From assembly GCA_950097015.1 (NCBI GenBank), contig CATNEN010000027.1, positions 516,001-580,000 of the forward strand: a DNA stretch of 64,000 bases, read 5' to 3'. Every line of letters starts with the position of its first letter. The stretch's first letter is position 1. The notes under the pieces were generated by a model. It was not told where the DNA came from and did no database searches. It saw only the letters and a program-made list of their open reading frames with translations. Shown piece after piece: positions 35,244 through 46,000 of the stretch. The translations under genes and the position numbers were made by a program. Origin of the DNA: Macrostomum hystrix (Eukaryota > Platyhelminthes > Macrostomidae).

Positions 35244-36325
35244 TACCGTTTCTTAGACCCTATCTCTGTCAACACTTTCGTACCATTCTAAGAAAGTATT
35301 CAAATTTAAAATCCTTTTGGAACAAATTGTTCATTCAAAGAATAGTTAAGCAGTTTAACTTCTTTGTTTGACGAAATATTGTCACAAAATGGTTAATTGT
35401 TTGTGAAGTTCTTTTAACGTTTTTTAGTAGCAAAAACTAAAAAATCCTTGCTATGACTAAAACTAAAATCCGGCGCACGGCTGGAATAATCGAAGAAGCA
35501 CTTGAAACTTGGCTAATCTATTGGTCCTTGGGTTAAATGCTGATAACGTGCTGGTGGCACGTAGCGGGGTGTCGCGGGTCATTTTACAAACTCGAAATTA
35601 TATAAAGTTCATGATTTTAATTTTATGAAGCTCCTGGCTTTCGAAGTGGTGAAATTTTGGCTTTGTGCCCCTGAAAATTTGCCCCTGCATCTATGTGCTA
35701 AGGTACAGGACATGTAAATAGCTGCATAGGTGCAGATAACTATAGATTAGAATCAAAGCAGGAATCGTATCAAGATTCGATGCAAGAGTCGCATCAACCA
35801 AGCGTCGAAGCAGTCAAAATCAGATCTGATCAGAATAAAAACTGTAGTTTAGTCGTATCTGGAATCGAAGCAGGAGTCGTGGCTATAGAATCCAAGGCTT
35901 ATTAAAGCTAACTGCTAGTGCATGGTTCTAAGCTTGAATCGCTGCTGTAGCTGTAGATAGAATCGCACTCTTGGGAGAACGATCATAAATTAAGAGTCAT
36001 TATTGTAACTCGGAACACAGAAAATCTATTAGTTTTTAACCCTGTAGCATATAGTAGTAATTGTTATATAGATACAGTTAGATCCATATAATTATAATAA
36101 ACATCATTACGACTGCGGTCTAAAGCCTAGAAGCTCGTATTTGGAAATATACACAACTAGAATAACCGATTTTGCCTTCGACCAATCTGGACAATTTCCA
36201 TGGTTAAGAACCGTCTATTAGAAATTGGATTTTCTCGGTATGCTAATAATTGAATAATAAAAAGTTTCGAAGCAGGAAATTGTAATTGTATAGTATTGCA
36301 GCCCAGGGTTCGGTCGCACTATGCA
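35244..36325. other. Intergenic DNA with a relic of the 24-bp repeat
   Basis: Unique DNA except for 35745-35890, where gaatcaaagcaggaatcg and caatcgaagcagg-like pieces match the 24-bp array at 29.9-30.5 kb. No gene recognised. Confidence 0.5.
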
Positions 36326-36352
36326 AACACACACACACACACACACACACAC
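36326..36352. repeat. (CA)n microsatellite
   Basis: About 13 uninterrupted CA dinucleotides. The short frames on both strands here are artefacts. Confidence 0.97.
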
Positions 36353-37514
36353 CAGCCAGGCCCACCCCCGCACTCGCTTCTCCTTCCCCACCACTCCGTC
36401 CCCCTGGCAGGAGAGGAGGAAAACATTGGGGTGGTGTGCAGTGACAGGATTTGGAACTGCGGGTGCTGGTTGGCGCACGGTCGATTTGCAGCAATGGGGT
36501 TAATTCACTGTGTGCGCGATGCCCTGTTGTCATGGTTTCTAGTGTAGGAGAAAAAATACGTGCACTTTTCCTTCAAAGCTCGTCTTCTCACTTAGCTAAA
36601 TATTTTATTGTATTATTTTCAAAGCCTGAAGAATAGGCCTGAAGCGAGTGTCCTTCGACAGCCGTCATGATTTGAGAAAATAAATCCAATAAAATTTGGG
36701 CCTTTGCTTTCCTTTGCTTTTGGCCTTGGCCAGCAAGTCCATGGGATGTGCGTGGCGGTGCAATGCCAAGCAGCTAAAGCTATATTATATACTGGCTCGG
36801 TTGTGTACAATTCGGCCACGCCCTCATATTCTTCGCTCTAGCGGCCTAGCAGCGACCCGCGTTCGTTGGACTCACAAAACTTTAGCTTTAGCTTAGCACA
36901 TACAGTATAAGTTAGTTTTACATAGAAGAGAAATAAATACAGCAGAGTAGAGGAAGAAATGCAGGCGGTTGGGGGGAGATTTTTTGTTAGCAAAGGAAAT
37001 GAGACGCAGGAGAATGGGGCGGGTGAGTGAAGGACGAAAGCTTCGGGTTAGTGATCACGCATAAACTGCGTGACTATTTAGGCGCGGTCGCAGGCGGCTA
37101 TACCAGATATTTTAATAGAAGATACCCCAAAGCGGGTGTATGTACGCTAGAGCTATTTTTAGCAACTGAACGTCCCGAGAAACCCCGGAGAATTGAACGC
37201 CGACAGTTAAAGCAGAAAACGAGGGTGGCAGGCTAAGGACGAAGGGCGGCCTGGGAGGGTAAATCCAAGTCCATGCAGCCAAGTGGTGATAGCTGGGCGC
37301 TCGCTGGTTGGTTAGTTGGCCAGTATAATATAGAATAAGCCTGAGCGGGTATTAGCTTAGTATTGCTTGTCGTAAATGTGTCGAACCATCGACCTTTACT
37401 GCAACTAGCAAGCCTAAATCCTACTAAAAAGACACTACATGAGCAGCAATGCGTATTAGCCAAGACTAAGTTCTGATTTCTTAGATGAACTCGATAGAGG
37501 ACAAGGCTTTCTAG
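36353..37514. other. Intergenic 5' flank of the KLF gene
   Basis: Unique DNA with several short frames lacking domains. It probably contains the KLF promoter, but no clear core element is visible. Confidence 0.4.
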
Positions 37515-37538
37515 ACCTTGGATGGTAGAACAGTTAAA

Positions 37539-38807
37539 ATGATGAATTTCACAGTGCCCTTTAATAATAAGCCATCTGGGACTTCGATTGCGACAGATGA
37601 CTCGACTAGACTGGAGTGCGAAAACGCTGCAGCCCGACGATTGAAGTTCAAGCTAGACAGATTGCAACCAACTTTGCTTCACCAGCAGCAGCAGCAGCAG
37701 CCGGAGGAGCAGCTACACGAGCAGCATCAGCCAACGGATGAGTTTCGCAAGCGAAGGGCTTCGATGCCGGCTGGCGGTTTGGCAACGGATGACAATCTAG
37801 ATATCAATGAAAGTTCGGCTAGATTCCAAAATGAGGTAAATAGCTAAATCATTGAATTATTAAACTATCGTATCAGCTTTTATCTGGAGTCGATAAAATA
37901 CAGCTCTACTAGAAGTAGTAGCGCAATTATATATACAAATTCAAATGAAAAATTCGTCAACTATTCAAACAACCCTCAGCACTTTCGTCACAGTTCACTC
38001 ATCTGTCAGCTGCCTTCGGCCGTCCCTGGAATGAGCTGCTTTGCAGCCACAACCTTGGGGGCTGCGACTGCTGCCGCGGCGTCGCCATCGAGTCCTTGTA
38101 GCGTCGCGGCCAGCGTCGGCTCCGATTGTCCTGCAGGCGGCGTAGCAGACACCGACGAAGAAGATGGAGGACCGTCGTCGGCCAAGCGATCGCGCAGCGG
38201 CAGCGGCAGCAGCGTCGATTCCGTGGCTAGGGTCGCAGCCGACCTCCTCGGACGAATCGGCACAGCTGCGGCTGCGAGCCAGCAGCAGCAGCAGCAAAGC
38301 GGCGAGTTGGGCGAAATTCAAGCGCTGCTGATACCACTGAGAGCGCTGAGCAGTCCTCTGAACACCCCGGTGCAAGTTGTGGTGCTTCGCTCCGCGCCTC
38401 GACTGCAAGCGACAGCCCAGCTCTCGCCGCCGCAGCCGCCGCCTCCGCCGCCGCCACCGCCACCGTCGCGGCAGCCGCCTCAACAGGCGAGGCGCAGGCA
38501 GAAGCCGCACCTGTGCGATCATCCAGACTGCGGCAAGTCCTACTACAAGAGCTCTCACCTGAAGGCGCACTATCGGAATCACACCGGCGAGAAGCCCTAC
38601 AGCTGCGACTGGCCGGCCTGCGACCGCGTATTCGCCCGCTCCGACGAACTGTCGCGTCACAAGCGAGCTCACACCGGCGAGAAAAGATTCAACTGCGCCA
38701 GGTGTCACCGCCTGTTTAGCCGCAGCGATCACCTGGCGAAGCATCTGCGCCGGCATGACGAGGAGGACGACGCTGCTGCTGCGATGGCCGAACTTGCGGC
38801 CAACTAA
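37539..38807 (+). CDS. Kruppel-like (Sp/KLF) zinc-finger transcription factor, two exons
   Basis: Exons 37539-37835 and 38010-38807 join at a phase-0, 174-bp GT-AG intron (gag|gtaaat ... tctgtcag|ctg), giving about 364 aa. Three C-terminal C2H2 fingers (about residues 268-350) have KLF spacing: [38 protein letters not shown] and [21 protein letters not shown] (this one split by the usual C-x2-C), joined by HTGEKP/HTGEKR linkers. Such fingers bind GC/CACCC boxes in the nucleus. Finger 3 (KRFNCxxC, RSDHLxKH) points to the KLF9/13/14/16 or Sp group. [14 protein letters not shown] segment near residue 172 resembles their Sin3-interaction motif. Two polyGln runs and a polyPro run precede the fingers. 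The ATG at 37539 is in frame; another follows at once. Confidence 0.9.
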
Positions 38808-39593
38808 GACTAGATTCCAAATTTTCTAATATTATTGATACTATTCGATTCTGAGAATCTTTCAACGCACGGAAATTTATTGAAATGATTGCTGAAACCA
38901 GTGCCGCCTTCTGAGTGTTTATTGCACACTTTATGCTCTGATATAGTTGCACGCACGTTACACACGTTTAATCAAATTACCGCGTTTCTATTCTACTTTT
39001 CCTAGTAGTTCGTTTTGTATGCCCTCTTACCGCTATCCAATGTCTTGTTACTTATTTTTCTGAAATGACCGTGTCCTTGACACCGCGGCAGTCCGTCTCT
39101 TTCTCACAGCCCTGTCTTTCGACCCCGCGGCGCTGCAATTTCGGAGAGTTGAAAATAAGCACAAAAACTCCCCAACTGCTGTCTTCATATTTATAATTTG
39201 TTAATTCTGTCGAATCATTTCCATGATGGCACTAATCATTTATCGTCCGCGTGATACACTCTGCGCAGCGTATAGCTTTCAGTTCTGCCGTACCATCATT
39301 TACTATCTAAACCGTCAGTACTTCGCGTCATACTACTGTTTAAGTAGTGCAAAACTGATATCATATATTCATTGCATTTTTTAAAGCGAAACAGAGTTTT
39401 TTTACCCTCCCAGCGTTTTCTAAGTCCTGCATGAAGCCGTTTTATCAGACACCATGTTTCAGTCCATCAAACTTCAGAACACTCTTTTGTTAGTTCAATA
39501 ATTTGAAAAATAAAACATGGCCCATGAAATGAGCGGCATTTGAAAACAAAATCACTTCTATACTATACGACAATACACTGTAAAACAAATGTT
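38808..39593. other. KLF 3' UTR and flank
   Basis: Unique AT-rich sequence, most of it probably KLF 3' UTR. The 78-codon minus-strand frame at 38716-38952 is a shadow. Confidence 0.45.
39509..39514 (+). terminator. Candidate poly(A) signal for the KLF gene
   Basis: AATAAA about 700 nt after the stop; no nearer exact signal is visible. Confidence 0.4.
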
Positions 39594-39826
39594 TTACAGC
39601 ACTAGAACAATCTGTGTCCTTTATCAAGACACTTAACTCTGCATTGCTGTTAAATGGGTACCAGCATCAGCTGGGGTAATTGAGGGTGGGTGTGGCGTCC
39701 CCCCAGTCCATGGACTGAACAGCCGTACGCAGCCTTCAGATGCGCCGCGCAATAGCTGCGGCTGTGCTGTCGGCTGCACATCAGGCCTGATTGGGGCAGG
39801 TGAAATAAATAAATATTATTATTAGT
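39594..39826 (+). mobile_element. SINE A copy, plus strand, headless, with 3' tail
   Basis: Shares gctgttaaatggg, agcatcagctggggtaatt and cagtccatggactgaacagc with the copy at 23.7 kb, and gcgcaatagctgcggctgtg with the copy at 46.7 kb. It lacks a recognisable A/B-box head but keeps the 3' end, a tail of aaataaataaata and ttattatta. It therefore defines the 3' terminus of the family. Confidence 0.75.
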
Positions 39827-40391
39827 AGAGCAAAAATAAAACGAACCTAATTAAATTTTATTTGATGAACAAGCAGAATGCACTTGAATTGTGAAATTCT
39901 AATTAATTATGCCAACAATGAGCTAAAAATATACTTCTAAGGTTTTTCGAGGTCTGGCAAAAAGTTTGCCCGAAAAAATGAACTCAATATCAAAATCAAG
40001 CATCTTGTTAGTGGCACAAACTAGAAATTCATCTTCTATAGCTTAGCATAATGGCAAAAAAGGAATTTTAGATCCTAAAAACGACCTTTGCTGTACCTCA
40101 CAGCCATTTTGTGGCACTTTTTTAGATTTAGAGCTAAAAAGCTGAAGGCCGCCAATCGATCGGCAGGCTAGTGTACGCTAGTTGGTGTACATTAATGAAT
40201 TTCTACAACCCCATGCAGTCTCCATGGCAACGTCGAGAAAGGTTTCCTTCTCAGCCGGCCTTGGTTGGATTAGAAAAAAGAGGAGAATGCCAATGGGGAG
40301 AGAAATGGGATCTGTCTGCCTGCACTCATAACGTGGCATAACTAGTCTCAGCTAAAGTGGTGAATTTAGTCCGAAGTGGACGATTGTTAAG
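39827..40391. other. Intergenic 5' flank of the FABP gene
   Basis: Unique AT-rich DNA; no other gene or element is seen. Confidence 0.4.
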
Positions 40392-40426
40392 CGTTGATAC
40401 TGCAAAGGAAACTTTTGTGCAACAAA

Positions 40427-42029
40427 ATGACCGAAAATTCGGCTGTGTTTGGCACCTGGGAAGCTTACAAGAGCGAGAACATCGAGGCGGTGATGGAGAA
40501 GGCTGGTGAGGAGATCAATGCCAAGATTGTCTGGGGTGGTGTTATTTCAATCTTTATTATGCGAGTACGAGTATATAGTGTCGCAGCTGTTGCTGTTGCT
40601 GGGGACTGACCACCAGGAAGAGGACGCTCGGTGCTCATCCCCTGAACTCCGGGGACCATCCTGAACTCCTGGGACCATCCTGAACTCAAAGGACCATATT
40701 TAACTCCAAGGACCATATAGAACTCCAAGGATCATCTTGAACTCCAAGGACCATCTTGAACTCCAAGGACCACCTTGAACTCCGGGGACCATCCTGAACT
40801 CAAAAGACCATATTGAACTCCAAGGACCACCATCTTGAACTCCAAGGACCATCTTGAACTCCAAGGACCATCTTGAACTCCAAGGACCATCTTGAACTCC
40901 AAGGACCATCTTGAACTACAAGGACCATATTGAACTCCAAGGACCATCCTGAACTCCTGGGCAACCTTAACTCAGAGGAAACACCGAAGCAATAAAAATG
41001 GAACGAACCCGCAGGGGCCTCCTTCTTGGCCAAGAAGGTCTCCGGCAACGCCAATCCGACGATGACAATCACCAAAGTCGACGGCAAATCGATCCGCATT
41101 GCCAGCAGGATGTTGGCATTCAGCGTCGACCAGGAGCTGGAGCTTGGCGGCATCCGGCGATTCAAGCCGCCGCAGGGCGACGAGCAGGACTGCAGCGCCG
41201 AGTGGCGCGACGGCAAGCTGCTGGTGTTCGCCGGCAAGCCGGGCAGTGACATCCGCGCCCCGGGAGGCATTGTGCAGACGCGCGAGGTGCTGGACAACGG
41301 AGAACTGCTACTGGTGCGGATTTTGACTAGCTTTGTTACTGGTCTAGTTAGGGATACGTTAACAAGGATTTCTCGGTTGCGAGGAAAGGATTTCTATGGG
41401 ATAAAATTCTTAAAAAACAATTTTTTGTTATGCTTGTTTCTAGGAATATATTCATCGCGTTACCTGTTTCTTGCAATCATTTTTTTTCAAATTATCTGTT
41501 TATTAAAATCTAATTTTATGGGATATATTTTTCTTCGAATCATTTTCAATGGGGTATCTGTTTCTTGGAATCCGTTTCAATGGGGTATCTGTTTCTTGGA
41601 GCCGGTTTCAATGGTTATCTGTTTCTTGGAATCATTTTCAATGGGGTATCTGTTTCTTGGAGCCGGTTTCAATGGTTATCTGTTTCTTGGAATCATTTTC
41701 AATGGGGTATCTGTTTCTTGGAATCCGTTTCAATGGGGTATCTGTTTCTTGGAGCCGGTTTCAATGGTTATCTGTTTTTTGGAATCCGTTTCAATGGGGT
41801 ATCTGTTTCTTGGAATCATTTTCAATGGGGTATCTGTTTATTGGAATTATTTTCAATGGGGTATCTGTTTCTTGGAATCGGTTTCAATGGGGTATTTGTT
41901 TCTTGGAATCGATATATGTAGATAGGTGGATTTGGTGGAGTTTTTCATTATTTGTTAATTGCAAAAATGTTCTTTCAGACAATGCGAGCCGGAGATACTG
42001 TCGGTCACCGCTGGTTCAAGAAGAAGTGA
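40427..42029 (+). CDS. Fatty-acid-binding protein (FABP/CRABP family), three exons
   Basis: Exons 40427-40505, 41015-41313 and 41979-42029 splice in frame (phases 1 and 0) to 142 aa, near the usual 130-135. This cytosolic beta-barrel family carries fatty acids or retinoids. Family marks are FGTWEAYKSENIEAVMEKAG at the N-terminus (the FxGxWK..S.N signature), the helix-turn-helix lid, TMTITKVDGKSIRI, the ELGGIRRF strand and a final TMRAGDTVGHRWFKKK. The C-terminal R-x-Y ligand clamp appears as R-W-F, so the tyrosine is a phenylalanine. Vertebrate FABPs have three introns; here the first and last positions are kept and the middle one is missing. Intron 1 holds a 19-bp array and intron 2 a 30-31 bp array. 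The frame running on past 41313 is intron read-through. Confidence 0.88.
40637..40975. repeat. 19-bp array in FABP intron 1
   Basis: The unit tgaactccaaggaccatct repeats about 17 times with ggg and caaa variants, filling two thirds of the 509-bp intron. Confidence 0.94.
41540..41912. repeat. 30-31 bp array in FABP intron 2
   Basis: The unit contains aatggggtatctgtttcttgg followed by aatcattttc or agccggtttc (written here in parts: aatggggtatctg, tttcttgg). About 12 copies in the 665-bp intron. The 299-codon and 173-codon frames here are intronic read-through. Confidence 0.93.
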
Positions 42030-42388
42030 AAAAGACTGACCAACTGGACCAAAAATACACAGCAGATTGAGCATTGTCTTGAGTGAAAACTATCTTTTTA
42101 AACCCGTTGAACTATCATTGTTAAACATCGTTGAACATCTCGACGATGCCGACGTTCTGTGATTTTAGTCCCGGGTTCTGGATTTTCATGACAATTGGTT
42201 ATCTATTTTAAGAGATATTATCTTTCTCTTATTTATAACTATTTTCCCTTTGCGTAGCGCTTACTCACAAGTAGAGAAAATGCACATTTGCATACAAAAA
42301 GTGGATAGAAAAAAAATCAAAAAGTAAATCAATGGCAGATGCAGGAAAATACTTGAAAATTAAACTTCAAAGCCCACACTAAAGGAAA

Positions 42389-42394
42389 AATAAA
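42389..42394 (+). terminator. Candidate poly(A) signal for FABP
   Basis: AATAAA 360 nt after the FABP stop codon. Confidence 0.5.
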
Positions 42395-43003
42395 TAGCGA
42401 ACACTTTGTGACTCTGAGGTCGCTATGACAGAAAGACAGCAATAGTCGTAATGAATTCATATATCTGAGCTTGAGCAGTTTGAGCAGTTGAAAGGGTCAG
42501 ACAAAAACTATGAATTCATTTCGGTATTGAGTCGCCATTTAGTTAGTCGTTGCTACCTGGCCAGATATACACAAATGCTGAATTCTATTAATTGAGGCTC
42601 GCCAATGCACATTTTGGCACGGCTCACGCAACTCAAACATTCGATGGCACGTGTTCTGCCTGCCTGTCGGTTTGCCTGCTCAAATAAGCCTCTCTTCACG
42701 AAAAAAACTATACGAGTTTAAGAGACAATGTGGACAATAAGTCTCTGGACACCAACCTGTGATTCTCTCAGCTCAGACTTTAAATTACTGTCGGTGTAAC
42801 GAAAAATTAAATCCAAGAGAGAAGAGAGAGAAATAATACTACACGATAAATTCATTCTAGCTTGGAGCACAAAAGAATTTACCCGAAAAGCTGCATGAGT
42901 TGAAGTTGCATATAAACAGGACTACATTGCCTCGTTGAGTTGCCGCTGTCTAAGTGATTTTGTTTATTCTCAACAGACTTTGTTCATCTTGCTTTCTATT
43001 AAG
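42395..43003. other. Intergenic 5' flank of the transglutaminase gene
   Basis: Unique AT-rich DNA. A candidate acceptor (ttgctttctattaag, AG at 43002-43003) lies 5 nt before the transglutaminase ATG. Confidence 0.4.
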
Positions 43004-43008
43004 AAAAA

Positions 43009-43041
43009 ATGTTCCGCTCTAAGACAACAGCAAACAGTTCT

Positions 43042-43073
<32 letters not shown>

Positions 43074-46000
43074 CACGGCGGAAACGACATCAACAACCAA
43101 CTCTAAAACAAAAAGTGGATTCGCTACGGTGGACAGTGAGTTCATGAGTTCAATAGGACGCTCGTTCATGCCTAACAGGTTCATTCATGTCTAACAGGTT
43201 CATTCATGTCTAACAGGTTCATTCATGTCTAACAGGTTCATTCATGTCTAACAGGTTCATTCATGTCTAACAGGTTCATTAATGTCTAACAGGTTCATTC
43301 ATGTCTAACAGGTTCATTCATGTCTAACAGGTCCATTCATGTCTAACAGGTTCATTCATGTCTAACAGGTTCATTCATATCGACTGAATTCGAGAACACG
43401 AATAATTGAATTCGCAGAGCTCAAGCTGAAGCGCTTCGTGCCCAGGTACGTGAAGAGCGGACAGCGCAGCAACACGGTTGAATATGACCAGGTGGCTCAG
43501 AGGCGCGGCATGGTGGTCCGACGCGGCGAGTACTTTTACCTGGACTTAGAGTTCGAAGAAATCTTCGACGACTATGACCTGCTATCGTTCCGCGTCAGCG
43601 TGGAGGACTTCGGCTTCGAAGCCTACAAAAAGTCATGGCACCTGAAGGAGGTGAGAGCTTGATCCGGTGTCTAACAGGATGGGCTGTCTAACAGGGTGGG
43701 GTGTCTAACAGGGTGGGGTGTCTAACACGGTGGGTGTCTAACAGGATGAGGTGTCTTACAGGGGGCGTCTAACAGGGTGGGATGACTAAAAGGATGGGCA
43801 GTCTTATAGTATGGGGGTCTAACAGGATAAGGATCTAACAGGATGTGGTGTCTATCAGGGTGGGTAGTCTAACAGGATGGGGTATTCAACAGGATGGGGT
43901 TTCTAACAGGATAGTGTGTCTTAAAGGGGGTGTCTAACAGGGTGGGATCACTAACAGGATGGGGTGTCTAACAGGGTGGGGTGTCTAAGAGGGTGGGATG
44001 ACTAAAAGGATGGGCTGTCTAACAGGGTTGGGCGTCTAACAGGATGGGCTGTCTAACAGGATGGGCTGTCTAACAGGATGGGGGTCTAACAGGGTGGGTA
44101 GTCTAACAGGATGGGGTATTCAACAGGATGGGGTTTCTAACAGGATAGTGTGTCTTAAAGGGGGTGTCTAACAGGGTGGGATCACTAACAGGATGGGGTG
44201 TCTAACAGGGTGGGGTGTCTAAGAGGGTGGGATGACTAACAGGGTGGGATGACTAACAGGGTGGGATGACTAACAGGGTGGGATGACTAACAGGGTGAGA
44301 TGACTAACAGGGTGGGGTGTCTAACAGGGTGGGTGTCTAACAGGGTGGGGTGTCTATCAGGATGGGGTGTCTTACAGGGGCGTCTAACAGGGTGGGGCGT
44401 CTAACAGGGTGGGGCGTCTAACAGGATGGGATGACTAAAAGGATGGGCTGTCTAACAGGGTTGGGCGTCTAACAGGATGGGCTGTCTAACAGGATGGGGG
44501 TCTAACAGGATGGGGATCTAACAGGATGTGGTGTCTAACAGGGTGGGTAGTCTAACAGGATGGGGTATTCAACAGGATGGGGTTTCTAACCGGATGGTGT
44601 GTCTTAAAGGGGGTGTCTAACAGGGTGGGATCACTAACAGGATGGGGTGTCTAACAGGGTGGGGTGTCTAAGAGGGTGGGATGACTAACAGGGTGGGATG
44701 ACTAACACGGTGGGATGACTAACAGGGTGGGATGACTAACAGGGTGAGATGACTAACAGGGTGGGGTGTCTAACAGGATGGGGTGTCTAACAGGGTGGGA
44801 TGACTAACTGGATGGGTGTCTAACATGATGGGGTGTCTAACAGGGTGGGGTGTCTAACAGGGTAGGGTGACTTACAGGGGGTGTCTAACAGGATGGGGTG
44901 TCTAACAGGGTAGGGTGACTTTCAGGGGGGTGTCTAAACAGGGTGGTGTCACTTACAGGGGGTCTAACAGGATCTAACAGGTCTAACAGGTCTAACAGGA
45001 TCCTTATTCAAGCTAGGTATACTTATCACTGTAACAAAAATCTACACCCTGAGCATGTCAAATGTAACCCAAAGCGGCTAATCACTCTGTCACACCGCAG
45101 GAGCCCACAAGATTCAGCGACAACGAGTCCCATCACTGCCCGATTCAGATCCGATCAGTAAGAACTTTCTGAATGCTTTGATGGACCAATGCTGTTAAAT
45201 AATTGGCAGCTTCAAGCAAATCGACAGCCGTTCATTAACTAAAATATGCAGGTCATCATCTATCCCGGTAGCAACAAGGTGACAGTGATATTCTACACGG
45301 CCAAGAATGCCATCACGGCCAAGTACTGGATCACCCAGATGTACGCCACCCGCAGTGTGGCGATCACCTTCAACTACGACATGCGCTTTCCTGTCTCGGT
45401 CGTCTGCAACCCGTTCTGCCCAGGTCGACCCAAGGAAGTCTCATCCCACCCGTCTCTCATCTCTCCCGTGTCTAATCTCTCCCGTGTCTCATCTCTCCCG
45501 TGCCTTATCTCTCCCGTGTCTCATCTCTCCCGTGTCTCATCTCTCCCGTGTCTCATCTCTCCCGTGTCTCATCTCTCCCGTGTCTCATCTCTCCCGTGTC
45601 TAATCTCTCCCGTGTCTCATCTCTCCCGTGTCTCATCTCTCCCGTGTCTCATCTCTCCCGTGTCTCATCTCTCCCGTGTCTCATCTCTCCCGTGTCTCAT
45701 CTCTCCCGTGTCTAATCTCTCCCGTGTCTAATCTCTCCCGTGTCTCATCTCTCCCGTGTCTAATCTCTCCCGTGTCTAATCTCTCCCGTGTCTAATCTCT
45801 CCCGTTTCTAATCTCTCCCGTGTCTCATCTCTCCCGTGTCTCATCTCTCCCGTGTCTCATCTCTCCCGTGTCTCATCTCTCCCGTGTCTAATCTCTCCCG
45901 TGTCTAATCTCTCCCGTGTCTAATCTCTCCCGTGTCTCACCTCTCCCGTGTCTCACCTCTCCCGTGTCTCACCTCTCCCGTGTCTCATCTCTCCCGTGTC

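Noticed and set aside
37995-38756. 253-codon minus-strand frame antisense to KLF
   Set aside because: Shadow of the GC-rich KLF exon; Ala/Arg-rich with no domain.
41026-41925. 299-codon frame as the full FABP C-terminus
   Set aside because: Past 41313 it reads through a donor into an intronic array; splicing to 41979 restores the conserved FABP end.
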